Source: Dyella sp. S184 (lineage in GTDB: Bacteria > Pseudomonadota > Gammaproteobacteria > Xanthomonadales > Rhodanobacteraceae). Taken from it: a stretch of 64,000 nt of DNA. The position numbers were made by a program, and so were the translations under genes. This document shows positions 43,450 through 52,285 of the stretch, in pieces. Location of the stretch: the NCBI RefSeq assembly GCF_009766065.1, contig NZ_LMUE01000002.1, positions 247,609 to 311,608 of the forward strand. Reading direction: 5' to 3'. Position 1 is the first letter of the stretch. The number at the start of each line of letters is the position of its first letter. A model generated the notes under the pieces. The model worked only from the letters and a program-made list of their open reading frames with translations, made no database searches and was not told the DNA's origin.

Positions 43450-43521
43450 GCCGCTCGCAGGAAATGTTTCGACATCGACTCATTCCCGAACCCGGTCTCC
43501 GGGCTAATCACGCTCAGCCCA

Positions 43522-44229
43522 TCAAGATGACTCCGGGCCGCCATCTCGCAATACACTACGTAAAAACGGAATGGTAATTCGCCGTTGCGCCGCCAACGAC
43601 GCCACATCCAGCTTGTCCAGCAAATCGAGCAACGCGCCCAGATCACGCGCATAACGCGCGAACAACCAATCCAGCACGCCGTCGTCCAATTCGATGCCAC
43701 GTGAGGCCGCCTGCGCTTTCAGCACGACGCGGCGTTCGTCATCATCAAGCGGCTTCAGCGCGAATTGGGTGCAGGCGCCGAGACGCGAGCGCAAGTCGGG
43801 CAGGCCGATACCCAACTGGGTCGGCGTGGTATCGGCAGCGAACAGCAACCCGCTACCTTCGGCGCGGGCGCGGTTGTAGAGATCGAATAGCGCGTGCTCG
43901 GCTTCGCGGTTGCCGGCGATCGCGCCGAGATCATCCAGCGCCAGCAACTCGCTGCCGGCCACGCCGCGCAACGCCGCCGCATGATCGGCAATCGTTGCCA
44001 ATGGCAGGTATTGCACGCGCCTTCCGGCAGCGTTCGCTGCCTGGCACGCCGCCATCAGCAGATGACTGCGGCCGCTGCCGTTGGCGCCATGCAGGTAAAC
44101 CCAAGCTGCGCCAGGTTCAAGCGCCAAGGCCTGCACCGCGGCCAGCGTAGCGGCGTTGGCACCGGCGTGGAAATGTTCGAAGCGCTGGCGACGGGGCCAG
44201 CGCAGGGCAAGCGGCAACTGCGGAATCAT
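43522..44229 (-). CDS. hda: DnaA regulatory inactivator Hda
   Basis: 235 residues, a DnaA-like AAA+ domain without the DNA-binding C-terminus. The N-terminal clamp-binding peptide is QLPLALRW (residues 4-11), which docks to DnaN. Walker A is HGANGSGRSH, Walker B ELLALDDLGAI, and sensor regions follow (LPDLRSRL). Hda with the sliding clamp stimulates DnaA-ATP hydrolysis after initiation. Its ATG overlaps the stop of the upstream permease gene by four bases (ATGA). Confidence 0.9.
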   Translation of the reverse strand: MIPQLPLALRWPRRQRFEHFHAGANAATLAAVQALALEPGAAWVYLHGANGSGRSHLLMAACQAANAAGRRVQYLPLATIADHAAALRGVAGSELLALDDLGAIAGNREAEHALFDLYNRARAEGSGLLFAADTTPTQLGIGLPDLRSRLGACTQFALKPLDDDERRVVLKAQAASRGIELDDGVLDWLFARYARDLGALLDLLDKLDVASLAAQRRITIPFLRSVLRDGGPESS

Positions 44230-45395
44230 GGGGCGGCCCGATCATCCTTGGGCGGCATGACCGTGGTCTCGACCTCACCGTCGCGATGCACGGTGACGTC
44301 CACTTCGGCGATGACCGGATCGTCTGGCCCCTCCTCGTTGTACAGCTCGCTCATCCGGTAGCGTTCGAGCAGGTAGCGCAGCAACACCATGATCACCGAG
44401 GCCGCCGGCAGCGCCAGCAGCACGCCGAGGAAACCGAACAGCGAACCACCCGCCAGCACCGCGAAAATCACCGCCACCGGGTGCAGGCCGATTTTTTCAC
44501 CGACCAGCCTGGGCACCAGCACATAGCCTTCCAGTAACTGGCCGACCACGAAAACGCCACATACCAGCAGCACGTGCGTCCAGTCGCCATATTGCACCAG
44601 CGCGGCGATGATCGCGGCGACAAAACCGACGATGAAGCCCAGGTAAGGCACGAAGCTGAGCAGGCCGGCGACCATGCCGATCAGCGGACCCACGCTCAGT
44701 CCAACCAGGGTCAGCCCGGCACCGTAGAACACGCCCAGCGCCAGCATCACCAGTAGCTGGCCACGCACGAACGCACCGAGTACCTTGTCGGACTCGCGCG
44801 CCAGATGGGCAATCGTGGGCTGGATCGAGCGCGGCAACATGCCGTCGATCTTGGCCACCAGCCGGTCCCAGTCACGCAGCAGGTAGAACGCCACCACCGG
44901 GATCAGCACCAGGTTGGTCATCCACATCACGATGCCGAGCCCGGAGCGCGACACCTTGCCCAGCACCGTCGAGACCACCCCGCCGATCGAGCCCAGATGC
45001 GCCTTGATCGCGGCCAGCAGGCGATCGCTGTCGAACATGCGCGGATCCAGATGCAGGCGTGCCTGCAGCCACGGCCACGCAGTGCCCTGCGCCCATTCGC
45101 CGTAGCGCGGCAGATTTTCGATCACGTTCTCGACCTGCCGCGCGATCAACGGAATCAGCAGCAACAGCACGCCAACCAGCACAACCATCAACACCATGAA
45201 CACGATCGTGGCCGCCCAGGCACGGTTCAGCCCAAGCCGCTCCAGTCGATCGGCCAGCGGATCGCCCAGATAAGCCAGCATGGCAGCGACCGCGAACGGC
45301 ATAAGCACCGGCGACAGCAGCCAGATCAGGTAGACGATGACCGCCGCGATGGCGAACAGCTGCCAGCGCCGGAAAGTGTGCTTGTCGTGATTCAC
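44226..45395 (-). CDS. perM: AI-2E family (PerM-type) transporter
   Basis: 389 residues with about eight transmembrane helices, grouped as two N-terminal pairs and a C-terminal bundle (GLSVGPLIGMVAGLLSFVPYLGFIVGFVAAIIAAL; VVGQLLEGYVLVPRLVGEKIGLHPVAV). These are signatures of the AI-2 exporter/PerM family; substrate unknown, with Na+/H+ exchange or autoinducer transport proposed for relatives. The GTG at 45395 starts one base after the stop of the DUF2066 gene, implying coupling. An ATG at 45449 would overlap that gene. The C-terminal tail is acidic and cytoplasmic. Confidence 0.85.
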   Translation of the reverse strand: MNHDKHTFRRWQLFAIAAVIVYLIWLLSPVLMPFAVAAMLAYLGDPLADRLERLGLNRAWAATIVFMVLMVVLVGVLLLLIPLIARQVENVIENLPRYGEWAQGTAWPWLQARLHLDPRMFDSDRLLAAIKAHLGSIGGVVSTVLGKVSRSGLGIVMWMTNLVLIPVVAFYLLRDWDRLVAKIDGMLPRSIQPTIAHLARESDKVLGAFVRGQLLVMLALGVFYGAGLTLVGLSVGPLIGMVAGLLSFVPYLGFIVGFVAAIIAALVQYGDWTHVLLVCGVFVVGQLLEGYVLVPRLVGEKIGLHPVAVIFAVLAGGSLFGFLGVLLALPAASVIMVLLRYLLERYRMSELYNEEGPDDPVIAEVDVTVHRDGEVETTVMPPKDDRAAP

Positions 45396-45396
45396 C

Positions 45397-46386
45397 CTAG
45401 TGCCCCGATACCCAGCGCAGGTTGGCGTCGGCGCCCTCATGCGGCTCACTCTGCAGCAGCAGGCGACCGCCGGCGGCGAGGTTCGCAGCCAGTCCGCTCA
45501 TCGGCAGGGCTGCCTTGACGTACAGCAGCACGCCGTCGTTATCAGCACCCAGGGTCATCACCTGGCGCACCGACGGGTCGGCACGCAGGATGGCCAGCAG
45601 GTCCGCGTAATCCATCGCCGATGTCAGCCCGCTCACCCACAGCTTGCCGTCGGTGACGCTGGCGCTGACCACATTGAGCTGCTTGCCGAGGCGATCGACC
45701 ATGCTGTTACCGGCCGTACCCAGCAACGTGTCCTCGGTGGCGCCCTGGCTGCTCCAGTGCTGTGCCTGGCCGCCGGAAATCAGCGTCCAGTCGGCACCCC
45801 CCGCATGCAGCTTGCCGAGCAGTACCAGACCAGTGTGGTATTGCTGGTTGACCGCTGCCAGCGCGGCCGGATCAGCCGCAGCAAGCTTCGCCATGTCCGG
45901 TGTGCTGCTTGTCTCGGGGTAGGTGACGTTGGTGCCGCGTGCCGCCGCTGCCGAAGCCAGACTGGCGAGTGCGGCCTGGTCGAACAGGCCACCGTCCGTG
46001 CCTTGCACCAGCAGCAAGACCGCCGGTTTGATGCCAGCGCTGGCTACACCCAGCTGCGCCACCAGCCGACGTACCGAGCCTGGCTCGAAGTCCACGGCCA
46101 GCGCCAGTCCGGTCGCGGTGCGCTGGTACTGGAATTTCTGCACGATCGAGCCGGCGTTGCCCACCGCATCGGCATAACCGGCATTGCTGCGCAGGTCCTG
46201 CCCACCCGCAACCCGTGTCAGTACCTGCCCGAGTGCGGTGGCGAACGCCAGGTTGCGCTGGGTGTCGTTGGTGTCGGTGACCGGCACCGTGACCGAATAG
46301 GGCGAGCCGGAGGTTTGCGCATGCAGCGACGGCAGCATGGCAAAACCCAGCAGCAAGGTGACGATCAACAGGCGTGACAGGCGCAT
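45397..46386 (-). CDS. Exported DUF2066-domain protein
   Basis: 329 residues, signal peptide MRLSRLLIVTLLLGFAMLPSLHA. The mature N-terminus (YSVTVPVTDTNDTQRNLAFATALGQVLTRVAGG) is the DUF2066 signature. The rest alternates Ala/Gly-rich helices and strands, including a segment about AILRADPSVRQV that looks like a repeated small domain. It is periplasmic or envelope-associated; its function is unknown. It heads the unit DUF2066-perM-hda, a conserved order in Xanthomonadales, and is divergent from purM. Confidence 0.85.
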   Translation of the reverse strand: MRLSRLLIVTLLLGFAMLPSLHAQTSGSPYSVTVPVTDTNDTQRNLAFATALGQVLTRVAGGQDLRSNAGYADAVGNAGSIVQKFQYQRTATGLALAVDFEPGSVRRLVAQLGVASAGIKPAVLLLVQGTDGGLFDQAALASLASAAAARGTNVTYPETSSTPDMAKLAAADPAALAAVNQQYHTGLVLLGKLHAGGADWTLISGGQAQHWSSQGATEDTLLGTAGNSMVDRLGKQLNVVSASVTDGKLWVSGLTSAMDYADLLAILRADPSVRQVMTLGADNDGVLLYVKAALPMSGLAANLAAGGRLLLQSEPHEGADANLRWVSGH

Positions 46387-46537
46387 GGACGTGGGTATCT
46401 TCTGGGGAAAGCTCCGGGGAAGTCTGCCCAATCGCGCCCCCAGCGTCCATCGAAGCCGTCTCATGGCCACCCATGCGGATCAGCAAGCCTTCCACAAGCT
46501 GCTAAACTTGCGCGTTTAATCCATGCCGGTTTTCGCC

Positions 46538-47614
46538 ATGTCTGACGCCCTCACCTACCGCGCCGCTGGCGTCGATATCGACGCTGGCAATGCGCTGGTC
46601 GAACGCATCAAACCGCTGGTCAAGCGCACCTTCCGTCCCGAGGTCATGGGTGGACTGGGCGGCTTCGGTGGCCTGTTCGACCTGTCTGGCCGCTATAAGG
46701 AACCCGTGCTGGTATCCGGCACGGATGGCGTCGGCACCAAGCTGAAACTGGCACAGGTTCTCAACCGGCACGACACGATCGGCATCGACCTGGTCGGCAT
46801 GTGCGTCAACGATGTGCTGGTGCAGGGTGCCGAGCCGCTGTTCTTCCTCGACTACTTCGCCACTGGCAAACTGGATGTGGATACCGCGGTCGCCGTGGTC
46901 GGTGGCATCGCGAAGGGCTGTGAACTGGCAGGCTGCGCACTGATCGGCGGCGAGACCGCTGAGATGCCGGACATGTACCCGCCGGGTGAATACGACCTGG
47001 CCGGTTTCACCGTCGGTGCCGTTGAGAAGTCGCAGATGCTCAGCGGCGACGCAATCGTCGCCGGGGACGTGATCCTCGGCGTGGCCTCGTCGGGTCCGCA
47101 CTCGAACGGCTATTCATTGGTCCGCAAGATTCTCGAGCGCGCCGGCAGCCCATTGGACCTCGACCTCGGTGGCGTGAAGCTGGCCGACGCGCTGATGGCG
47201 CCGACCACGATCTACGTGAAGTCGATGCTTGAGCTGCTGAAATTGAATGCGAGTCCCTCGCAAAATCCCGCACATGGATGTGCGGACTCTTCAATTTCGG
47301 TACACGGCATGGCCCACATCACCGGTGGCGGCCTCAAGGAAAACATCATCCGCGTGGTGCCGGACGGCCTCGGCATCGCACTGGATGCCAGCACGATCGT
47401 GCTGCCGCCGGTGTTCGACTGGCTGATGCGCGAGGGCAACGTGGCGCGCGAGGAAATGTGGCGCACGTTCAACTGCGGCATCGGCTTCACCGTGATCCTG
47501 CCGCGCGATGCCGTCACTGCAGCCTCCGCGCTGCTGGCGAAGCACGGACTGGCCAGCTCGGTGATCGGTGCCGTCGTGCCCGCACAGGGCGACGAACGCG
47601 TGCGGATCGGCTGA
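46538..47614 (+). CDS. purM: Phosphoribosylformylglycinamidine cyclo-ligase PurM, with in-frame insertion
   Basis: 358 residues. It makes AIR from FGAM in purine synthesis. Family motifs: [62 protein letters not shown] and [15 protein letters not shown]. Between LLELLK and [10 protein letters not shown], about 20 extra residues occur ([20 protein letters not shown]), encoded by a 60-bp palindromic block at 47239-47298. The insertion lies at a surface loop position between domains and keeps the frame, so the enzyme may still work. ATG at 46538 is the conserved start. purN follows 20 bases after the stop. Confidence 0.93.
   Translation: MSDALTYRAAGVDIDAGNALVERIKPLVKRTFRPEVMGGLGGFGGLFDLSGRYKEPVLVSGTDGVGTKLKLAQVLNRHDTIGIDLVGMCVNDVLVQGAEPLFFLDYFATGKLDVDTAVAVVGGIAKGCELAGCALIGGETAEMPDMYPPGEYDLAGFTVGAVEKSQMLSGDAIVAGDVILGVASSGPHSNGYSLVRKILERAGSPLDLDLGGVKLADALMAPTTIYVKSMLELLKLNASPSQNPAHGCADSSISVHGMAHITGGGLKENIIRVVPDGLGIALDASTIVLPPVFDWLMREGNVAREEMWRTFNCGIGFTVILPRDAVTAASALLAKHGLASSVIGAVVPAQGDERVRIG
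47239..47298. repeat. 60-bp palindromic element inserted in purM
   Basis: Terminal inverted repeats GAAATTGAA (47239-47247) and TTCAATTTC (47290-47298) are perfect. Inside are two nested hairpins, GCGAG-TCC-CTCGC and CCGCACA-TGGA-TGTGCGG. The length is 60, a multiple of three, and all bases are translated without a stop. This is the layout of a small palindromic coding element such as those known from Rickettsia, but no second copy is present in this window. Confidence 0.7.
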
Positions 47615-47633
47615 CCCTGCCGGCTCGTTCTCG

Positions 47634-48305
47634 ATGACCGCACCACTGCCCCGCGTCGCCGTGCTCGCCTCCGGGCGCGGCAGCAATCTTGCCGCGCTGC
47701 TCGATGTGCGCGCGCGCGGCGAACTGCCGGTCGATTTCGCGCTGGTCGGCAGCGACAAGGCGACCGCTGGCGCGCTGCGCCTGGCTGAAGCAGCCGGCAT
47801 CCCCACGCTGGCACTCGATCCGCGCAGCTATCCGGATCGGCGCGCATTCGATCTGGACCTGTTCGCCCGCATCACCGCCAGCGGTGCGGAGTGGCTGGTG
47901 CTGGCCGGCTTCATGCGCATCCTCGACGGCGAGGCACTGGCGCCATGGGTTGGCCGGATGATCAACATCCATCCCTCGTTGCTGCCGAAATACCGCGGCC
48001 TGCATACCCATCGCCGTGCACTGGAAGCCGGTGATCGCGAACATGGCGCCAGCGTGCACTTCGTCACCGCCGAGCTGGATGGTGGCCCGGTGATCGCACA
48101 GGCACGCCTCGCGATCGAAGCCGGCGACGATGAGCACCAGCTGGCACAGCGACTGCTGCCCCTGGAGCACCAATTGCTGCCGGCGGTGCTGCGCCTGCTG
48201 ACCAGCCAGCGGCTGCAATGGAATGACCACGCCGCGCAGTTCGATGGCCAGCCACTGCTGGCCCCGCTGGACTTGGGCGATCACAGCCTGCTGTCAGCGG
48301 AGTGA
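47634..48305 (+). CDS. purN: Phosphoribosylglycinamide formyltransferase PurN
   Basis: 223 residues. N10-formyl-THF-dependent GAR transformylase. Motifs: VLASGRGSNLAALLD (phosphate loop), GFMRILDG (before the catalytic helix), NIHPSLLPKYRGLHTHRRALEAGDREHGASVHFV with the catalytic Asn-His and the conserved His, and DGGPVIAQARL. The purM-purN pair is the standard arrangement. ATG at 47634 is 20 bases after the purM stop; the longer frame overlaps purM. Stop overlaps no neighbour; DUF3108 starts 36 bases later. Confidence 0.93.
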   Translation: MTAPLPRVAVLASGRGSNLAALLDVRARGELPVDFALVGSDKATAGALRLAEAAGIPTLALDPRSYPDRRAFDLDLFARITASGAEWLVLAGFMRILDGEALAPWVGRMINIHPSLLPKYRGLHTHRRALEAGDREHGASVHFVTAELDGGPVIAQARLAIEAGDDEHQLAQRLLPLEHQLLPAVLRLLTSQRLQWNDHAAQFDGQPLLAPLDLGDHSLLSAE

Positions 48306-48340
48306 TCCACCGTTCAGCCCCGCGCCGGCAGACTCGACGC

Positions 48341-49048
48341 ATGACTATCCGACCCCTGCTCGCCCCTCTTCTCGGCCTCGGCCTGCTGTTTGGCAGTCAG
48401 GCTGCCTTCGCCGCCACGCCCACCAGCTTTACCGCCCACTACAACGTGTCGCAAGGTGGCGAGCCACTGGGTGTCGCCACTATCACCCTGCGCGCCGCCG
48501 GCAACGGCGAATGGAACTACAGCGAGGATGTGCAGGGCACCGCTGGTCTTGCCGCCATGCTGGGCGCCAGCACGAAAGAAACCTCGCGATTCCACTGGAA
48601 AGGCGATGTACCTGAAGCGGTCAGCTACAACTATCAGCGGCAGATGGCCGGCAAGAACAAACAGCGCCAAATGCTGGTCAACTGGGCGAAACAGCAGGTA
48701 ACCGTCGACGAAGGCAAGGGCCCCAGCACGTATGCGGCCGTTCCCGGCATGGTCGAGCGCAACACCACGCCACTGGCATTGGGACTGGCCTTGCGCGATG
48801 GCCAGCAGCAGATCGCATTGCCGGTTGCCGTGCGGCAGGGCGTGCAGACGCAGAACTTCAAGGTAACCGGCAAGGAAACCGTCAAGGTCCCCGCCGGCAG
48901 CTTCAATGCCGTGCGGGTCGATCGCACCGACGCCGAGCGCGGTTTCAGTGCGTGGTATGCGCCGGATCGTTACCTGCTGCCGGTAAAACTGTCCCAGCAC
49001 GATGGCGGCGACATGGTGATGGAGCTGGTGAGCTACAGCCAGCACTGA
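48341..49048 (+). CDS. Exported DUF3108-domain protein
   Basis: 235 residues, signal peptide MTIRPLLAPLLGLGLLFGSQAAFA. The mature part begins TPTSFTAHYNVSQGGEPLGVATITLR, the DUF3108 opening, and continues as a beta-rich barrel-like domain with YLLPVKLSQHDGGDMVMELV at the end. Periplasmic; function unknown. It follows purN, as in related genomes where DUF3108 genes sit downstream of purMN. Confidence 0.85.
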   Translation: MTIRPLLAPLLGLGLLFGSQAAFAATPTSFTAHYNVSQGGEPLGVATITLRAAGNGEWNYSEDVQGTAGLAAMLGASTKETSRFHWKGDVPEAVSYNYQRQMAGKNKQRQMLVNWAKQQVTVDEGKGPSTYAAVPGMVERNTTPLALGLALRDGQQQIALPVAVRQGVQTQNFKVTGKETVKVPAGSFNAVRVDRTDAERGFSAWYAPDRYLLPVKLSQHDGGDMVMELVSYSQH

Positions 49049-49084
49049 ATCGATCGCACACTGGGCGGGTCGCCGTGATGGCCC

Positions 49085-50116
49085 TTACGTTGTTTGCACC
49101 GAATCCCGTGGCACTTCGGCCGGCAGTGGGTGCGGAAAACGGATTCGGGCGATATTTTGATGCCCGGTCCGTGTCTGCAATTCCAGCGGCCACGCAAAAC
49201 GCTCGCTGATACGCTGAGCGATTGCCAGTTCAAAACCATGCCGATCCGCACCATGTGTGCGCAATGGACGGGACGTATCGCCGGGGATCGCCGGATCTGC
49301 GTGGTTGCTCACGCTCACCGCGCCTGGCAATACAGTGATTACCACGCGACCCTGCTCGGTCTGCTGGCAGGCATTGCGAATCAGTTGCCAGCACAACACT
49401 GAAAATACCCTTGATGACCCCTGCAGGGCAAAGCGGGCTGGCTCCTCCAGCTGCAGCTCGATCGGACGGCCGACCAACAATTCGCGGGCAGATTCCAGCT
49501 CCAGTCGCAGCACGTCGTTGACGATGAATCGCTCGCTGTCGAGACCGACATCAGACTCACGCGCGAGAATCAGCAGCGCCTCGACCAGCGCCTCCATCTC
49601 CAGCGTGGCACGCTTGATCCGGCGCATCGATCGGGCGCCGAACTCGCTGATGCCCTCTTCTTCGGCCAGCATATCGACCGACATCTTGATGACGGTGAGC
49701 GGACTGCGCAGCTCATGGCTGGCATCACGGGTGAAGTTGCGTTCGCGCTGGTTGTAACCGGCAATGCGTGCGGCAAAACCCTGCAGTCCACGTGCCAGCG
49801 AGGCGACATCGGCATCGCTGTGGGTGGACAGCTGGTCCAGGTGCAATGCCTCCAGGTCGGATTGCTGGCCATCCCAGCTGCTGACCAGCCGCGCCAGCGC
49901 ACGCACCGGCCGCCACTCACGGCGGGTGGCGAACCAGGCGAGCATGGTCGTAATCACGATCGCCGCGATCACTGCTGCCGTCGGCGCGACGTTGTAGATG
50001 CCCATCACGCAGATGATCGCCACCGCAAGCAATTGCAGCCCGAACACCCACGCGATGCGCCGGCGAAAGGCACCCACTCGAAAAGTGACTGCTTTGACCC
50101 TGCTATCCATGACCAT
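49085..50116 (-). CDS. Sensor histidine kinase with degenerate ATP-lid region
   Basis: 343 residues. Two adjacent helices (about 22-43 and 46-63) with almost no periplasmic loop suggest intramembrane sensing, followed by a short linker and the H-box DASHELRSPLTVIK (His at about 133). The N-box LIRNACQQT is present, but the usual D-x-G-x-G1 box is replaced by SNHADPAIPGD and the G2 region is HGFELAI, so ATP binding may be altered. It lies 17 bases after the response regulator and is probably its partner kinase. Start at MVMDSR; the second Met (MDSRVK) is also possible. Confidence 0.82.
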   Translation of the reverse strand: MVMDSRVKAVTFRVGAFRRRIAWVFGLQLLAVAIICVMGIYNVAPTAAVIAAIVITTMLAWFATRREWRPVRALARLVSSWDGQQSDLEALHLDQLSTHSDADVASLARGLQGFAARIAGYNQRERNFTRDASHELRSPLTVIKMSVDMLAEEEGISEFGARSMRRIKRATLEMEALVEALLILARESDVGLDSERFIVNDVLRLELESARELLVGRPIELQLEEPARFALQGSSRVFSVLCWQLIRNACQQTEQGRVVITVLPGAVSVSNHADPAIPGDTSRPLRTHGADRHGFELAIAQRISERFAWPLELQTRTGHQNIARIRFPHPLPAEVPRDSVQTT

Positions 50117-50133
50117 CTTTCACCGTTCCAGCT

Positions 50134-50865
50134 TCACGCTGTCTGGACGGTCGACGCCACCTCCGACTCAAGGTCCGCGAGGCGGTAGCCGGCCGAATGG
50201 ATGGTGTGTAACAGGGGCCGTGCGAAGGGTTTGTCTATGACTCGGCGCAGGTTGTACAGATGCGAGCGCAAGGTATCCGAGTCGGGCAATGTATCGCCCC
50301 ATATCTCGCGTTCGATATCGCGCCGGCTGACCACTCGCGGCGACTCGCGCATCAGGATCGCCAGCAACTTCAGGCCGATCGGTGACACCACCAGCTCCTG
50401 GCCTTCGCGGGTCAACCGCAGCGTGGCGGTATCCAGCGTCATGTCACCGACCGTGAGCACTTCGGTAGAAACCTGGCGACGGTCGCGGCGGATCAGGGCA
50501 CGCAAGCGTGCTTCCAGCTCGCGCACCTCGAAGGGTTTCACCAGATAATCATCGGCGCCAGCCTCGAGGCCAACCAGCTTGTCGTCCAGCGTGTCGCGCG
50601 CGGTCAGCATCAGTACCGGGGTGGATTTCTTCGCTTCCTTGCGCAGCTTGCGGCAGACCTCCAAGCCATCCAAGCCAGGCAGCATCAGGTCCAGCACGAT
50701 CACGTCGTAGCTGTTGGACACCGCCAGATGCAGGCCACTGACCCCATCGGCGGCATAGTCAACCGAATAACCGCGCCGTTCGAGAAATTCGCCAACCATC
50801 TCCGCGATCTGGCGATTGTCCTCAACCAGAAGAATCAGTCCCGCTTGCTCGTCATGCATCGTCAT
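50134..50865 (-). CDS. OmpR-family response regulator
   Basis: 243 residues. Receiver domain 9-125 with acidic pocket, phospho-acceptor Asp in VIVLDLMLPGLDGLEV (about residue 59), conserved Thr/Ala (MLTARD) and Lys (VKPFE). A winged-helix trans_reg_C DNA-binding domain covers about 140-230 (LRLTREGQELVVSPIGLKLLAILM; SDTLRSHLYNLRRVIDKPF; IHSAGYRLAD). It is transcribed first, followed by its likely sensor kinase. A perfect 14-bp palindrome at 50887-50900 lies just upstream. Start MTMHDEQ; the second ATG two codons later is a possible alternative. Confidence 0.9.
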   Translation of the reverse strand: MTMHDEQAGLILLVEDNRQIAEMVGEFLERRGYSVDYAADGVSGLHLAVSNSYDVIVLDLMLPGLDGLEVCRKLRKEAKKSTPVLMLTARDTLDDKLVGLEAGADDYLVKPFEVRELEARLRALIRRDRRQVSTEVLTVGDMTLDTATLRLTREGQELVVSPIGLKLLAILMRESPRVVSRRDIEREIWGDTLPDSDTLRSHLYNLRRVIDKPFARPLLHTIHSAGYRLADLESEVASTVQTA

Positions 50866-50886
50866 AATCGTCCCCGCCTCTTTGAT

Positions 50887-50900
50887 TTCACATATGTGAA
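50887..50900. promoter_or_regulatory. Perfect 14-bp palindrome upstream of the response regulator
   Basis: TTCACATATGTGAA is identical on both strands and lies 22 bases before the response-regulator start codon, in an AT-rich patch between two genes. The position fits an operator for autoregulation or for another dimeric regulator. OmpR-type regulators usually bind direct repeats, so the binder is uncertain. Confidence 0.45.
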
Positions 50901-50973
50901 GATCTAACCGCCTACGGGGTGACCGTCGCGTGAAATGGGCCGCCGGCGGTTCAGAACACGTTCGGGCTTACGC

Positions 50974-51585
50974 TCATTGCAGCAGCGGTTGCAGTTGCTT
51001 CCACACGGTGTCGAGCACCTTCGGCTCCGCGCTGGCGACCGGATGCAGGCCGTCGTCCTGCATCAGCGCAGGGTCAAGCGCAACGCCATCGAGCAAGAAC
51101 GGCACCAGTGCGGTGTGCTTGGTCTGGGCCAGCTCCGTATAGACCGCGCGCAGGCCATCGCGGTACTGCGGGCCGTAGTTCACCGGCAGCTCGATGCCGA
51201 TCAGCAGCACCCTTGCCTTCGCCTGCTGCGCCATGTCGATCATCGCCGTGAGGTTGTCGCGCAAGGCCGGCAGCGAAAGTCCCTGCAAGCCATCGTTGGC
51301 GCCCAGCTCAAGCACCAGCACCGCCGGATGGTATTTCTGCAGCAACGCCGGCAAGCGGTTGCGGCCGCTCAATGAGGTCTCGCCACTGATGCTGGCATTG
51401 ACCGCGGCCCACTTCGGCACCATGTTGCCTAGACACGCATCCAGCAGATGCACCCAGCCGGACTCGATCGGTATGTTGTGCGCGGCGGACAACGAGTCAC
51501 CCAGCACCAGCACGGTTTTCGGTGGCGCCGCCTGGGCGCTGCCGATGCCGCACAGAAGTATCAATAACCAAAGGCACCGACGCAT
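50974..51585 (-). CDS. tesA: Periplasmic arylesterase/lysophospholipase, GDSL-type (TesA-like)
   Basis: 203 residues with signal peptide [23 protein letters not shown] hydrolase blocks: GDSLSAAHNI (catalytic Ser at about 31), SISGETSLSGR (Gly of block II), LELGANDGLQG (Asn of block III) and QDDGLHPVASAEP (Asp-His of block V). TesA cleaves thioesters, aryl esters and lysophospholipids in the periplasm. It is divergent from the ABC ATPase gene, and the two start codons overlap in CATG at 51583-51586. Confidence 0.92.
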   Translation of the reverse strand: MRRCLWLLILLCGIGSAQAAPPKTVLVLGDSLSAAHNIPIESGWVHLLDACLGNMVPKWAAVNASISGETSLSGRNRLPALLQKYHPAVLVLELGANDGLQGLSLPALRDNLTAMIDMAQQAKARVLLIGIELPVNYGPQYRDGLRAVYTELAQTKHTALVPFLLDGVALDPALMQDDGLHPVASAEPKVLDTVWKQLQPLLQ

Positions 51586-52285
51586 GAGTGATTCTTCCCG
51601 TCCACTTCTCGAAGCCTGCGATGTTAGCAAGTCGGTCAGCGGCCCCGAGGGAAGACTCGACATCCTGCACGAGGTCAGCCTGCAGATCCTGCCCGGCGAG
51701 AGCTTCGCCATCGTCGGCGCCTCCGGCTCCGGCAAGACCACCCTGCTCGGCCTGCTGGCCGGGCTGGACACACCGAGCAGCGGCCGCATCAAGCTTGACG
51801 GCCATGCGCTGGAACAACTGGATGAGGAGGCGCGCGCGGACCTGCGCCGGCGGCTGGTCGGCTTCGTGTTCCAGTCGTTCCACCTGCTGCCGGCACTCAC
51901 CGCCGAAGAAAACGTGATGCTGCCGCTGGAACTTGAAGGCAGCGTCGATGCTCGCCTGCGGGCACGCGCCGCACTCGATGCAGTGGGGCTGACTCCGCGA
52001 CGACGACACTATCCGGCCCAGCTTTCCGGCGGCGAGCAGCAACGCGTGGCGATCGCCCGCGCCTTCGTGCATGGTCCGCGCGTGCTTTTTGCCGACGAGC
52101 CCACCGGCAACCTCGACCAGCGCACCGGTCATCACATCTGCGACCTGCTGTTTGCACTCAACCGCGATCACCACACCACCCTGGTGCTAGTGACCCACGA
52201 TGCGACGCTGGCCGCACGCTGCGATCGGCGGATCGAACTGGAAGAAGGCCGCGTCGTACTGCCTGCTGCGAGCGCGCAAGCATGA
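51584..52285 (+). CDS. ybbA: ABC transporter ATPase (YbbA-like)
   Basis: 233 residues of the LolD/MacB-type ATPases. Walker [10 protein letters not shown] (about 46-54), Q-loop [12 protein letters not shown], signature [14 protein letters not shown], Walker [13 protein letters not shown] and the switch His in VTHD. It works with the FtsX-like permease encoded next (four-base overlap, ATGA-like) and is genetically linked to TesA as in E. coli. Its substrate is unknown; the pair is suggested to act in envelope lipid or peptide handling. The ATG overlaps the tesA start codon on the other strand. Confidence 0.93.
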   Translation: MSDSSRPLLEACDVSKSVSGPEGRLDILHEVSLQILPGESFAIVGASGSGKTTLLGLLAGLDTPSSGRIKLDGHALEQLDEEARADLRRRLVGFVFQSFHLLPALTAEENVMLPLELEGSVDARLRARAALDAVGLTPRRRHYPAQLSGGEQQRVAIARAFVHGPRVLFADEPTGNLDQRTGHHICDLLFALNRDHHTTLVLVTHDATLAARCDRRIELEEGRVVLPAASAQA

